NCBI GenBank assembly: GCA_965248155.1
Contig: CBDFIO010000001.1
Span: 1,550,001 to 1,614,000, forward strand
Reading direction: 5' to 3'
From: RFSX01 sp965248155
GTDB taxonomy: Bacteria > Bacteroidota > Bacteroidia > Chitinophagales > Saprospiraceae
Length of the DNA: 64,000 nucleotides
Below are positions 55,235-64,000 of this stretch, in pieces. Position numbers and translations under genes: made by a program. How positions within the stretch are numbered: the stretch's first letter is position 1; the number at the start of each line of letters is the position of its first letter. Under the pieces are notes generated by a model that worked only from the letters and a program-made list of their open reading frames with translations, was not told the origin of the DNA and searched no databases.

Positions 55235-55242
55235 TAGATTTG
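55235..55242 (+). promoter_or_regulatory. Candidate -7 promoter element (TAGATTTG) of cmk
   Basis: Exact TAnnTTTG match ending 13 bases before the cmk ATG at 55256 in an AT-rich gap. No clear -33 element is seen. Confidence 0.35.
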
Positions 55243-55255
55243 AGTTCTTTTAAAG

Positions 55256-55936
55256 ATGGATCCAAATAAAAAAATAAATATTGCCATAGATGGCCATTCT
55301 TCCTGCGGTAAATCAACTTTAGCAAAGGACCTGGCCAAATCATTGGACTACGTTTATATTGACTCAGGAGCAATGTACAGGGCTGTATCCTTATATGTCT
55401 TAAGGAACAAAATCGATCTAAATAATGAAGATCAGCTGGATGGAGCTCTTTCCAATATTAATATTGACATACGACATTTGGAAAAGACCTTTTGTATCTT
55501 GTTAAATGATGAAAACGTTACCAGCGAAATCATCAACATCGAAGTTTCTAATATTGTATCAGAAGTAGCTGCTATTTCTAAGGTAAGAAGAAAACTGGTT
55601 AAGGCACAACAAGCATTAGGACAACAGAAAGGCATAGTTATGGATGGTCGCGATATTGGAACAGTTGTATTTCCTGATGCTGAGGTGAAATTGTTTATTA
55701 CTGCTAATCTGGATATTAGAACACAGAGAAGATATGATGAATTGATAGAAAAAGGAATGCCCAGTCCATTGGATAAAGTAAAATCAAACCTTTGCCACAG
55801 GGACAATATTGATTCTACGAGAGAGGACAGCCCATTAGTACAAGCTGCAGATGCGATATTAATTGATAATAGTTATATGGATATGGAAGAGCAGTTATTC
55901 TTAGCTTTAAAAATAGTTGAAGAAAAATCTCGTTAA
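55256..55936 (+). CDS. cmk: Cytidylate kinase
   Basis: 226 residues. The P-loop is IDGHSSCGKSTLAKDLA (residues about 11-27), followed by the CMP-binding YVYIDSGAMYRAVSLY, the KGIVMDGRDIGTVVFPDA segment and the lid region RRYDEL and REDSPLV. It phosphorylates CMP/dCMP. The CMP-binding insert is present, so it is bacterial Cmk type. Downstream it runs into a 190-base gap holding the terminator of the convergent giant gene. Confidence 0.94.
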   Translation: MDPNKKINIAIDGHSSCGKSTLAKDLAKSLDYVYIDSGAMYRAVSLYVLRNKIDLNNEDQLDGALSNINIDIRHLEKTFCILLNDENVTSEIINIEVSNIVSEVAAISKVRRKLVKAQQALGQQKGIVMDGRDIGTVVFPDAEVKLFITANLDIRTQRRYDELIEKGMPSPLDKVKSNLCHRDNIDSTREDSPLVQAADAILIDNSYMDMEEQLFLALKIVEEKSR

Positions 55937-56070
55937 TATAAGAAGGGAGCCAGACGCGAAACCTAACTCCCTAGATTCGATTTTTAAATATTGATGTTAT
56001 CGAATTGCTTCTAAACTTTTACTATAATATTGATACTTTCAAACAACTTTATGTTGCCTAGAGTATCTGT

Positions 56071-56105
56071 AAAATAAAAAAAGGGTCCTGCTAATGCAGA
56101 ACCCT
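56071..56105 (-). terminator. Rho-independent terminator of the giant T9SS protein gene
   Basis: Read on the minus strand: GGGTTCTGC, loop ATTA, GCAGGACCC (one internal mismatch), then TTTTTTTATTTT. The hairpin occupies 56083-56104 and the T tract 56071-56082, about 25 bases after the stop codon at 56130. On the plus strand the same hairpin lacks a good T tract, so it mainly serves the minus-strand gene. Confidence 0.85.
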
Positions 56106-56129
56106 CTTGTATTAGTTGAGTTCTTAATT

Positions 56130-59100
56130 TTATCTTATTATCGTCACATCACCTGCTTCTATTATCTTACGACCTTCTACTTCCAATTCAATCAAGTACA
56201 CGTAAACTCCTTGGATAGCTGGTTGACCATCTTGATCTCCCCAATTTCCAGACCAGAACAAATCCACTTCTCTATCTGTACTATTAATTTCTTTCTCATG
56301 AATTAATTCACCCCATCTATCATAGATTTTTACAGACTTCACAAGAATGTCATTCCCTTTAGTAAACATCCTCCAATTACTATTCTCATCATCTGAATTT
56401 GAAATCACATTTGGAATATACCATTTGTGAATATCAAAGACATCAACTCTAATTGAAGTTTCGATGAAACAATCTTCATTGAAGAATACTTGAACAACCA
56501 GTTCAAAATCATCAGGATAATCAGCACCAGCAATTGTAACAGGTTCACAATCTAATCCCTGACAAACAATTACTCCATTAACTAACCAAATTACATCACC
56601 TATATTTTCTGCAGTCGTTGATAGTGTATACATCCCAGTTTCTTCGCTAAAAATAGATAATGGACCACCTATACTTAGCGGAGGCTGGACAGCAGGAATT
56701 ATATCGAAAGTTACCATAGTTGTACACCCATTGGCGTCTGTAACCAGCATTTCATGTATGCCCGGATTAATAGGACTAAAAATTGATGAAGTTTGCTGAG
56801 GCCCGTTATCGACCTGATAACTGTAATCTGGAAGTCCACCAGTTACAACAGCATCAACTTCTCCTAAATTATCAAGATAGCAATCCGGATTGATCGGAAT
56901 TACACTTGTTACTTGTGGAGCTTCAAAAAGTGTCATAAAGACTGTTGTATCATATGAGCATTCTGAAAAATCAATAGTATATGTAAGAGGAATATTATTC
57001 TCTGGTGCTAATCCTGTAGGATTAAATAATCCGGATGATGAAATTCCCGTCCCTGACCATGAGCCATTTCCTGTCTCATTAGGACCATTTATCAAATTGA
57101 TATTAAATTGTTGACTTTGCTGAGTACCATCAAGACACATCTCATCATCATATCCCGCTAGTGAGAATGATGCGTTTGGACATGCGCTAGTAGTACAAGT
57201 AAAGCTTATTGGATTTAGAGAGCATGAAAGAGCTGTTAAAAACTCAAGTGTTATTTCAACAGATTCTCCTTCCATCAAACCAGTAACGGTATAACCAGTC
57301 TGACTTTGATTTGTTTGAGTAACCCCGCCAATTGAAATCAGATATTCTGTTACTCCTTGAACAGGATCCCATTCAAAAGAAACTTCAGAATTATTGCTTG
57401 GTCCACAAGTAATTTGAGGAGCAATAAGTTCAGGATCAACGGTAATCGATTCTACTGCCATTTCTGATATACAACCTGCATTATCAATTGTAAGTGTTAC
57501 ATCATAATTTCCAGCTGTAGAATATTCAATTTCATATGGTCCAAAACCTGATCCGGATATGACATTAGCAGCTCCGAAATCCCATGTCGGAACCTCTGAA
57601 TTCGTTGCTAAGAATGGAGAAGAAACCATTGTGGTTTCAGTAACACAGATCACATCATCTGATACATCAATTGCAGCCTGAGGAATGATATTAACTTCCA
57701 CATCTACCATATCAGTATAGACACAAGCACCTTCAGTATAAGTATATAAGATAGAATATGTCAGATCCAGATTATCAGAAGGTGTAAATATTCCGGTTAA
57801 AGGATCCACGTTTGGAGAATCCCATTCTCCAGTACCCCCTCCTAATCCACCGGCTACAGCTACTTCCAATTGGATTGCGCTTGCTCCAGCTTCAAAACAA
57901 TGAGGCCCGGTGTTTCCAAATGTGATATCTACAGGAGGACAATCAATTGCAGTACAAATAATTATTCTGCTTACATCCGGACATGGAAGATCATTTACAG
58001 CAATAACCTCCAATTCAACATTGTCGCCCGGCGATAAGCCAGTTACCATATAAGTCGTTGTAGATTGATTACCTACAAAAACTCCATCAATATATATATC
58101 ATAGGTTGTAGCTCCATTCACATCGTCCCACTCGAATTCCACGAAATCTATTCCAACACTAGAACACAGAGGTCCATTAAAATTCAATGGAATACAATCA
58201 ACAGCTATACAAGAAAAGCTACTGGCAACATTTGGACAGCTATTAGCACTTAATGCAGTAACAACGATATCTACAACATCTCCCGGCATTAATGTATTAA
58301 TTATAATCTCAGAATCAGTAATTGAAGTATTCACTGCCGTACCACCATTAACAGTGTAAGTGATATCATAACCAGTAGCGCTAAAGGCATCATCCCAATC
58401 AAAGTGAACAAAGTCCAAATCCTGATCAATACAACTTACCGGCCCCATGATTACTGTGTCTAAGACCATTACAGTTGCTGTATTCTGAGAAACACAGTTT
58501 CCTAGATTATCTGGAGAAATAACATCCAATACAATGGTTTTCAAACCAGGAGTATCCCAGCTGATTTCTCCCATTGCATTCACAATTCCACCATCATATC
58601 CATTCCAATTAGCAACCTCGTCTACCTGAGAATCGTCTATAACAACACTTTCCCCCAAACAAATCTCATTATCACTCACAGTGAAATCAGCACTTGGAAC
58701 TGGAAAGACTTCTACTGTTACTGTTCTTTGTTGTGTACAAAGGCTATTCTGATACGTATAGGTCATTGTAATCATGTTCGTTCCGATTACAATATCCGGA
58801 GAACTTGGATCAAATAAACCTGTAGGCGAAACACCATTTCCAACATAAGTCGCAACTCCATCATCAGTTCCTGTTACATCATAGTTAAATGGTGTTATAG
58901 GTGCATTTACACAATAGGATGTGTCCAAAGGAAACAGATTAAATTGCCACAATGGGTCTGGACAATCTTGCGCCTGACAAAGTATTGATGCCGCAGGTCC
59001 GTCTCCACAAGGTGGAAGACCGTTTGCATACACAGAAACTTCAACTTCATCAAGGACATTAAGCGCGTCAAACAAGACACTCGTTTCAGTATCAGAGTTC

Positions 59101-62100
59101 ACTATCGTAGAAGTTCCATTTGGGGACTGCAATACATTAATTGTATAGCCAGTCGCTCCTGGAATCGCTTGCCATGAAAAAGTTATTGAATTTGCTGTTG
59201 TAGAACAATCCAATATTGGAGCTGGTAGTTCCTCAATAACATCAATGGTATGCAATACCGGTAAGGATTCACATCCATTGTTGTCAATAACTATCAGTTC
59301 TATATCAAAGCTTCCTGATGTTGAGGAAGCATAATTAACAGGACCAGGTCCTGATTGATTTCCATTTATATAATTAAAGTTAGACCACGAATAACTTGCA
59401 ATTTCTCCAGGGTCTCCAGAAAAGTTGGCTTCAGCAAATTCATTTACACAAACTTCAATTGGCGCAACAATTTGCGGAACTGGTAAAGGATTAATGCTAA
59501 CAAATATTTCTAATGATGGGCTCTGACCACATACCGTATTGGCCAAAACTGATAAAGGAATATTAGCATTGAAATCATAATTCGTAAAGTCTACTGTGGC
59601 AGTATCTCCTAAAGGTGTGTTGACAACACCTACAGCACCAGGAGGAAATGTCCACTGATATGTTGATCCTTCAAAAGGATTTATTACAAATAATTTATCC
59701 GTTAAATCATCTTCGCAGAACAAGGTATCCATTCTCAAAAAGTCCGGAGGTGTAGCTGTTCCTGATTCCAGATCAAAAGGACCAAAATCTTTAATACATG
59801 AAGTCGTAACTGCAGCATCTTCACCATATGCTCCATCAAAGAAGAAGTATTCGACACGAACGATGTATAATCCTTCCTGACTGTCTAAAACATTAAAAGT
59901 ATCGCCGACTTGAACAGTAACATCCGTCATTGCATCAACCCATTCCACAATATAATTAGGGAATATTTCTGGATGATCGGGATGAAAATCTTCAAGATCT
60001 TCAAGAAGAAGTTCAAACCAATAAGATGTACCATTAGGAGTACAAGGTCCGGCAAATAATTCACCCAGAACAGGGATAGTATCTACTGTGACCATTATAA
60101 GAGAATCACATCTTTCCATATCCCAGTCTCTTTCTTCGGAGACCATCTCAAGGTTGAAAATCTCTTCAAATTCATCTCCTTCCAAATCAAATATTTGAGT
60201 TGGCCAAATCCATTCATATTCTTCAGCATCGCCATCTTCATCTCTGAATTGACAATCGAACATATAAAGCGTAACGGGCACAGGGTTAATGTTACCTATA
60301 ATTTCAATCTGTACAGATTGAATAAATTCACAATTACAACTCGGATCAAAAACCTGGAATTCCAAAATTCCCATTTCTGCCATCTCAACCTGGTCCAAAG
60401 TAATATTGGTTGGTCCTAACCACTCAATTCCATCGCCATTTGGATCTTCTCCTACAATACCTGGATCCCAACCATTAGGATTTAATAAATCTTCAACGCA
60501 GACTTTGTATGGTCCAAAAAATTCATCCGGCAGTGGTTGTATAATGAAAGTTAGACAACATTCATCACAAGACTTAGTATCGCACTCAGCCTCTATTTCT
60601 GTTAAGCAAACTGTAAATTCCGTAGGTTCAGTTACATCGTCAAAAGAGAGCGGAGGAATATTATACCCTTCATCGATCTGATTCCATTCACCATCTGACA
60701 TACCTTCAATTTCCGGGTCAAAAGTCCAATAGAATGTTGCAGCTAAATCAGGGTCATAAGGACCTTCATCATCATAGTCACCCATGTCTGAAGGAGAATC
60801 TCCTAAATGATGAATATCAAATTGGAGGACTGTCTCCGGACAATACACTAAAGGAGGAAAACCAGGTACCTGTTCACAACTTGCTACAACGACAACTTCA
60901 TCTGGTGTATCCAAAGCAAATTCATATCCTTTTTCAATCGTAATTTCATAATCACATTCTGCACCATTACACCCATCAACAAATAGATAATAGGTGTTTC
61001 CAACGACCATTTCTGTTACATTATAAGTTATAGGATCTAAACCACTAGAGCAAAAAGCATCTCCTCCAATACATTCACCGCCTTCATCTTCACAGAAGTC
61101 ATAAACTCCTGACTGAAGACCTATACTACCTGAACCCATTGCACATTGAAATGGGGCAACTGTAACACATAATTCAGTTCCACCGGCTACAAATGCAAAC
61201 CAGGACATATTATGAGGTACACCCGCTCCATTACATAATGGAGAAGGTTGGCTATTTTGGATACCTCCTTCAAATTCAGGTGTACAGGAATTAAATCCAT
61301 CCAATAACTCCTGGATATTACAGGTAAAGCATCCGTCTTCAACCGAAGTCTCACATTCGGGGCAAAATAATCCACCCCCGACACAGTTGGCACATATTAA
61401 GTTAACAACAAATTCATGAGTTATTGAATTACCACATGCATCTGTTACAGTATAAGTAACAGTTGTTTCTCCTTCTCCAAATTGTTCATTTGGAGGAATT
61501 ACAGCGGTGAAAGTCGTACCAGAGCAATTATCTTCATAGTGCGTGCCTTCCTGTAAAGGAAAATCTGGCCATGCCTCTCCTGTACTAGGATTTTCAAAAT
61601 ATCCATTTGGAAAGGTAAATCCGTTGGTACAATCTGCAATTAATATTTCTATATCGCCTGGAAGATAATCGTCTGTATTCCCTAACCATTCAGGACCATC
61701 CTGATCATCAACTATAATAATCTGTGTATGAGTTCCACCGTCGTTTAGGCATCCATCTTCAAAGATCCAGGTTCTGTGAATTTCAATTTGGTTATCGCAG
61801 TTGTCTGTGACGATGGTTTCACTAAATAACGCTTCAATAGACCAACAATCATCAATGGCATAAAGAGTTGGTGGAGGTGGAATCTCGTCTCCACAATCAT
61901 ATTCAACATCGCCCGGAGCGTTAGGAGGCAAAGCTGGTGGAGTACTATCTACCATTGTGATAACTACATCTTCAGCTGCAGAAATATTTCCACATTCATC
62001 TTGTACAGTTACTGTAAATTCAAAATCTCCAGCCAGGGTTTCACCCGGGCAATTAGGATCTTGGGTCGTTGGGAAAGTAGGTGCCGGATCAGGATTAACC

Positions 62101-63158
62101 GTCCAGATAAGATTAGAAGCTGCAGTACAATCATTTAAATCATTGGCTTGAGCTGCTAATACAATAGCATCTATTTCAGCTTGAATGTCAACATTCTCTT
62201 GATGGCATTCAAAAAAGAGGTTATTAGTAATTGCTGTAATTGTTGGGGGATCAAAGTCATCAATTACGATGTCTGCTTCGAAGGTAGTTTGATTTCCGCA
62301 CTCATCTTCAGCAGTAAATGTTACTGTTTCAACGCCTGATTGTCCACAATCAGTCGGTGGAGAACCATCATAATCATCTGTAAAGAGTAATCCTGATGCA
62401 GGTGAGCAATTATCTGACACCATGGCATCGCCAAAATTTCCTAACCAATTACTTATATCTGTCGTATTTCCATTTCCATCACAATCTACAACCAGATCAA
62501 CCGGTTCTACATCAAAAGTTGGAGGAGTATCGTCAGTTACAGTAAATGTAGCATCAACTTGAGAAGCCGTATTTCCACACATGTCTTCTAGAGTGAAATT
62601 TACATCCAAATCATTAGTTGCACAATCAACACCTACACCATTCCAGTCATTAGTAACAGTTAAATTCGTAGCTTCCTGACATCCATCAGAAGCTGCAGTC
62701 GTGATAAACATTTCTATGTCATCGATCCAGTCCTGAATATCAGAAAGGTTACCTGCACCGTCACAGGGTACTTCGATATCTTGAGGTAATGCGTCCCACA
62801 TTGGTGCTTCCGTATCTACCAAATTAAAAGTTACCGGAACGGTATTGACAGGAGCACTGGCACAATCATCAGTAACTTCCCAAAATATGGTCACTGATAT
62901 ATCACAGGGATCAGAAGTGTCCCAATCTGCGTTTCCTGCGTAACCCGTAAACCATGGATCATTGATCGTTCCACAAACAGAAGATGCGGAAGTTCCTCCG
63001 TAGTTTGTAAGCCACGCTTGAAATGCAGCATTGCTATCAGGATCCAATACATCATTACACTCATCACTACTATCAGTAGGCTGTACATCAATAGTAATTT
63101 GACTATATGCAAATGAGGAAATGCATAGCACAAATAAAATTGTGAATAATTTTTTCAT
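56130..63158 (-). CDS. Giant secreted T9SS cargo protein with HYR-, FN3- and SprB-like modules
   Basis: 2342 residues. Signal peptide MKKLFTILFVLCISSFAYSQ. Residues about 20-620 are HYR-like repeats with pattern TDDTPPTFDVEP and CGNxxxxxxxxxVxDxxPP. About 640-810 resembles a pre-peptidase-C-like beta domain (NTYYLFVDGCNGAECDYEI). From about 1310 to 2080 four Cys-bounded FN3-like modules alternate with modules carrying GLFxPxx. One SprB-like module follows (YSYQVDNGPQQTSSI). The last about 95 residues are the gliding-motility-associated sorting domain (YIPNVISN, SVKIYDRWGELIHE, GVYVYLIELEVEGRKI, GDVTIIR). It should be exported through the T9SS and displayed or released, probably as an adhesin. 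Acidic and cysteine-rich. Confidence 0.9.
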   Translation of the reverse strand: MKKLFTILFVLCISSFAYSQITIDVQPTDSSDECNDVLDPDSNAAFQAWLTNYGGTSASSVCGTINDPWFTGYAGNADWDTSDPCDISVTIFWEVTDDCASAPVNTVPVTFNLVDTEAPMWDALPQDIEVPCDGAGNLSDIQDWIDDIEMFITTAASDGCQEATNLTVTNDWNGVGVDCATNDLDVNFTLEDMCGNTASQVDATFTVTDDTPPTFDVEPVDLVVDCDGNGNTTDISNWLGNFGDAMVSDNCSPASGLLFTDDYDGSPPTDCGQSGVETVTFTAEDECGNQTTFEADIVIDDFDPPTITAITNNLFFECHQENVDIQAEIDAIVLAAQANDLNDCTAASNLIWTVNPDPAPTFPTTQDPNCPGETLAGDFEFTVTVQDECGNISAAEDVVITMVDSTPPALPPNAPGDVEYDCGDEIPPPPTLYAIDDCWSIEALFSETIVTDNCDNQIEIHRTWIFEDGCLNDGGTHTQIIIVDDQDGPEWLGNTDDYLPGDIEILIADCTNGFTFPNGYFENPSTGEAWPDFPLQEGTHYEDNCSGTTFTAVIPPNEQFGEGETTVTYTVTDACGNSITHEFVVNLICANCVGGGLFCPECETSVEDGCFTCNIQELLDGFNSCTPEFEGGIQNSQPSPLCNGAGVPHNMSWFAFVAGGTELCVTVAPFQCAMGSGSIGLQSGVYDFCEDEGGECIGGDAFCSSGLDPITYNVTEMVVGNTYYLFVDGCNGAECDYEITIEKGYEFALDTPDEVVVVASCEQVPGFPPLVYCPETVLQFDIHHLGDSPSDMGDYDDEGPYDPDLAATFYWTFDPEIEGMSDGEWNQIDEGYNIPPLSFDDVTEPTEFTVCLTEIEAECDTKSCDECCLTFIIQPLPDEFFGPYKVCVEDLLNPNGWDPGIVGEDPNGDGIEWLGPTNITLDQVEMAEMGILEFQVFDPSCNCEFIQSVQIEIIGNINPVPVTLYMFDCQFRDEDGDAEEYEWIWPTQIFDLEGDEFEEIFNLEMVSEERDWDMERCDSLIMVTVDTIPVLGELFAGPCTPNGTSYWFELLLEDLEDFHPDHPEIFPNYIVEWVDAMTDVTVQVGDTFNVLDSQEGLYIVRVEYFFFDGAYGEDAAVTTSCIKDFGPFDLESGTATPPDFLRMDTLFCEDDLTDKLFVINPFEGSTYQWTFPPGAVGVVNTPLGDTATVDFTNYDFNANIPLSVLANTVCGQSPSLEIFVSINPLPVPQIVAPIEVCVNEFAEANFSGDPGEIASYSWSNFNYINGNQSGPGPVNYASSTSGSFDIELIVIDNNGCESLPVLHTIDVIEELPAPILDCSTTANSITFSWQAIPGATGYTINVLQSPNGTSTIVNSDTETSVLFDALNVLDEVEVSVYANGLPPCGDGPAASILCQAQDCPDPLWQFNLFPLDTSYCVNAPITPFNYDVTGTDDGVATYVGNGVSPTGLFDPSSPDIVIGTNMITMTYTYQNSLCTQQRTVTVEVFPVPSADFTVSDNEICLGESVVIDDSQVDEVANWNGYDGGIVNAMGEISWDTPGLKTIVLDVISPDNLGNCVSQNTATVMVLDTVIMGPVSCIDQDLDFVHFDWDDAFSATGYDITYTVNGGTAVNTSITDSEIIINTLMPGDVVDIVVTALSANSCPNVASSFSCIAVDCIPLNFNGPLCSSVGIDFVEFEWDDVNGATTYDIYIDGVFVGNQSTTTYMVTGLSPGDNVELEVIAVNDLPCPDVSRIIICTAIDCPPVDITFGNTGPHCFEAGASAIQLEVAVAGGLGGGTGEWDSPNVDPLTGIFTPSDNLDLTYSILYTYTEGACVYTDMVDVEVNIIPQAAIDVSDDVICVTETTMVSSPFLATNSEVPTWDFGAANVISGSGFGPYEIEYSTAGNYDVTLTIDNAGCISEMAVESITVDPELIAPQITCGPSNNSEVSFEWDPVQGVTEYLISIGGVTQTNQSQTGYTVTGLMEGESVEITLEFLTALSCSLNPISFTCTTSACPNASFSLAGYDDEMCLDGTQQSQQFNINLINGPNETGNGSWSGTGISSSGLFNPTGLAPENNIPLTYTIDFSECSYDTTVFMTLFEAPQVTSVIPINPDCYLDNLGEVDAVVTGGLPDYSYQVDNGPQQTSSIFSPINPGIHEMLVTDANGCTTMVTFDIIPAVQPPLSIGGPLSIFSEETGMYTLSTTAENIGDVIWLVNGVIVCQGLDCEPVTIAGADYPDDFELVVQVFFNEDCFIETSIRVDVFDIHKWYIPNVISNSDDENSNWRMFTKGNDILVKSVKIYDRWGELIHEKEINSTDREVDLFWSGNWGDQDGQPAIQGVYVYLIELEVEGRKIIEAGDVTIIR
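57178..59220 (-). repeat. Four FN3-like protein repeats, each bounded by conserved cysteines
   Basis: Within the giant gene, modules of about 230-245 bases lie at roughly 59220-58970, 58440-58195, 58165-57935 and 57415-57180. Each starts with a Cys a few residues before an SF(E/S)W or F(D/E)WD strand, has G(A/V)T-x-Y-x-I in the middle and ends with I/FxCxxxxC. DNA identity between copies is low, so they are old duplications. Between them lie modules with G-x-GLFxP sequences. Confidence 0.7.
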
Positions 63159-63203
63159 ATGATTAAAGTCTCAAGTAAAGGATAATAAATTATTCCTTTC
63201 AAT

Positions 63204-64000
63204 TTATCTAATTACCGTAACATTCCCTGTAATCATTCTAGGAATGCTTTCGATTTCCATTTCGATTAAATACACATATACCTCAGTTACCGCCGGTGCA
63301 TCTTCAATATAACCGTCCCAAATTATCAATTCGCGCAATACACTTAAATCTGTATTGTCGAATGTATGAACGAGATTACCCCACCTGTTATAAACTTTGA
63401 CACTTCTAACGAAGGTTTCGCTGCCTTTGATAAACATTTTCCATTCTGAATTACTATCAGAAGTCGTAGGAGAAATCATATTAGGTATATAAAATGCCTG
63501 AATTTCTTTTACGTTAACGAAAAGATCTGCGGCTACCATGCAATCGCCATTAAATATGACTTGAACGCTTAAATCAGCATCTTGCAAAGCACTAAATATT
63601 GTATAAGTCAAACAGTTGGCTCCTTCACAGACAATATTACCATTTGAGGTCCAAATTATATTGTCGATGTTAGGTGCATCTGTAACAAGTGTATATGTTG
63701 CATCATTTTCTAAAATAACAGTGACAGGTCCATCAATACTCAAAGACACCACGGGTGCAGGAGCAATTGAGACAGAAGTAGAGTTTATACATCCGTTTGC
63801 ATCTTCAACGTTAATAGTATGAGCTCCTGGAGCAACTGATCCGAATTCTCCTGAACTTTGCATAGCTCCCTGATCCAAACTATAAGTATAGGCTGACATA
63901 CCTCCTACCCCTTCTACAGATATATATCCAAAATTATCTGTTATACAACTAGGATCTAATTCTTCAATGATATTAATATCTGGCGCACCTACGAATGATA
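63204..64000 (-). CDS. T9SS cargo protein, C-terminal part (runs off the window)
   Basis: The frame is open from 64000 to the stop at 63204 (about 265 residues visible). It contains an SprB-like repeat (CITDNFGYISVEGVGGMSAY, GAHTINVEDANGCI), an Ig/PKD-like segment (TIDNIIWTSNG-type, here NIDNIIWTSNGNIVCEGANC) and the gliding-motility-associated C-terminal sorting domain (FYIPNMISPT, SVKVYNRWGNLVHT, VYVYLIEMEIESIPRMITG). Its end closely parallels the downstream giant protein, so the two are tandem paralogues at least at the C-terminus. The 45-base gap suggests one transcript. Confidence 0.88.
   Translation of the reverse strand, partial: SFVGAPDINIIEELDPSCITDNFGYISVEGVGGMSAYTYSLDQGAMQSSGEFGSVAPGAHTINVEDANGCINSTSVSIAPAPVVSLSIDGPVTVILENDATYTLVTDAPNIDNIIWTSNGNIVCEGANCLTYTIFSALQDADLSVQVIFNGDCMVAADLFVNVKEIQAFYIPNMISPTTSDSNSEWKMFIKGSETFVRSVKVYNRWGNLVHTFDNTDLSVLRELIIWDGYIEDAPAVTEVYVYLIEMEIESIPRMITGNVTVIR

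Noticed and set aside
61187..61393. Short reading frames on both strands inside the giant T9SS gene
   Set aside because: They are in alternate frames of a long conserved coding sequence and have no recognisable products.

Overview
The window is a low-GC chromosomal stretch of a member of the Bacteroidota, probably a free-living, gliding or surface-associated lineage (Saprospiria- or Cytophagia-like; this finer placement is inference). The evidence is two very large secreted proteins ending in the gliding-motility-associated (type IX secretion) C-terminal domain, SprB-like repeats, DUF4296, DUF3822, a long NusB, menaquinone synthesis by MenA, and -7 promoter elements of the TAnnTTTG type. Genes are densely packed on both strands. 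No gene-free gap exceeds about 200 bases, and I see no tRNA, rRNA, CRISPR array or phage genes.

Layout. 1-2.9 kb: end of an M23 peptidase, a PhoR/PhoB-like two-component pair, a DUF4296 lipoprotein and a SixA-like phosphatase. 3.0-10.1 kb: an alpha-glucan/maltose block of an unknown helical protein, beta-phosphoglucomutase, a GH65 phosphorylase, a GH13 lipoprotein amylase (frameshifted in its signal peptide) and an SLC45/GPH-type sugar transporter. Together these predict extracytoplasmic glucan cleavage, uptake, phosphorolysis to glucose plus beta-glucose-1-phosphate, and entry into glycolysis as glucose-6-phosphate. 10.2-16.3 kb: a propeller/SprB/OmpA fusion, an aquaporin-like channel, and a decayed nucleotide-translocase-like gene with HEAT and cNMP domains, split by an IS3-family element. 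16.3-27.5 kb: mostly housekeeping on the minus strand (HD protein, crotonase, flippase, glnS, argS, rsmD, DUF3822, a pseudopilin-like protein), then tsaD, DUF697 and menA. 27.6-34.7 kb: an alpha-2-macroglobulin-like protein and an IS1595-family insertion. 34.7-49.6 kb: oxidoreductase, MmcQ, a frameshifted TrmH, a periplasmic-binding-like lipoprotein, guaA, nusB, Nudix, pyrE, an M42 peptidase, a UbiA-like protein, trmD, FKBP, an M20 peptidase, an AraC regulator and diadenylate cyclase. 49.6-56 kb: prolyl oligopeptidase, miaE, a TPMT-like methyltransferase, a eukaryote-like sphingolipid delta-4 desaturase homologue and cmk. 56.1-64 kb: two tandem giant T9SS cargo proteins, the second running off the window.

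The most striking single gene is the DES1-like desaturase at 53667-54692, which would allow true (unsaturated) ceramides in a bacterium. Other points for follow-up are a diadenylate cyclase without a canonical start codon, homopolymer-associated frameshifts in the amylase and TrmH genes, a multi-lesion transporter pseudogene, and an RsmD whose catalytic DPPY motif reads GPPY.
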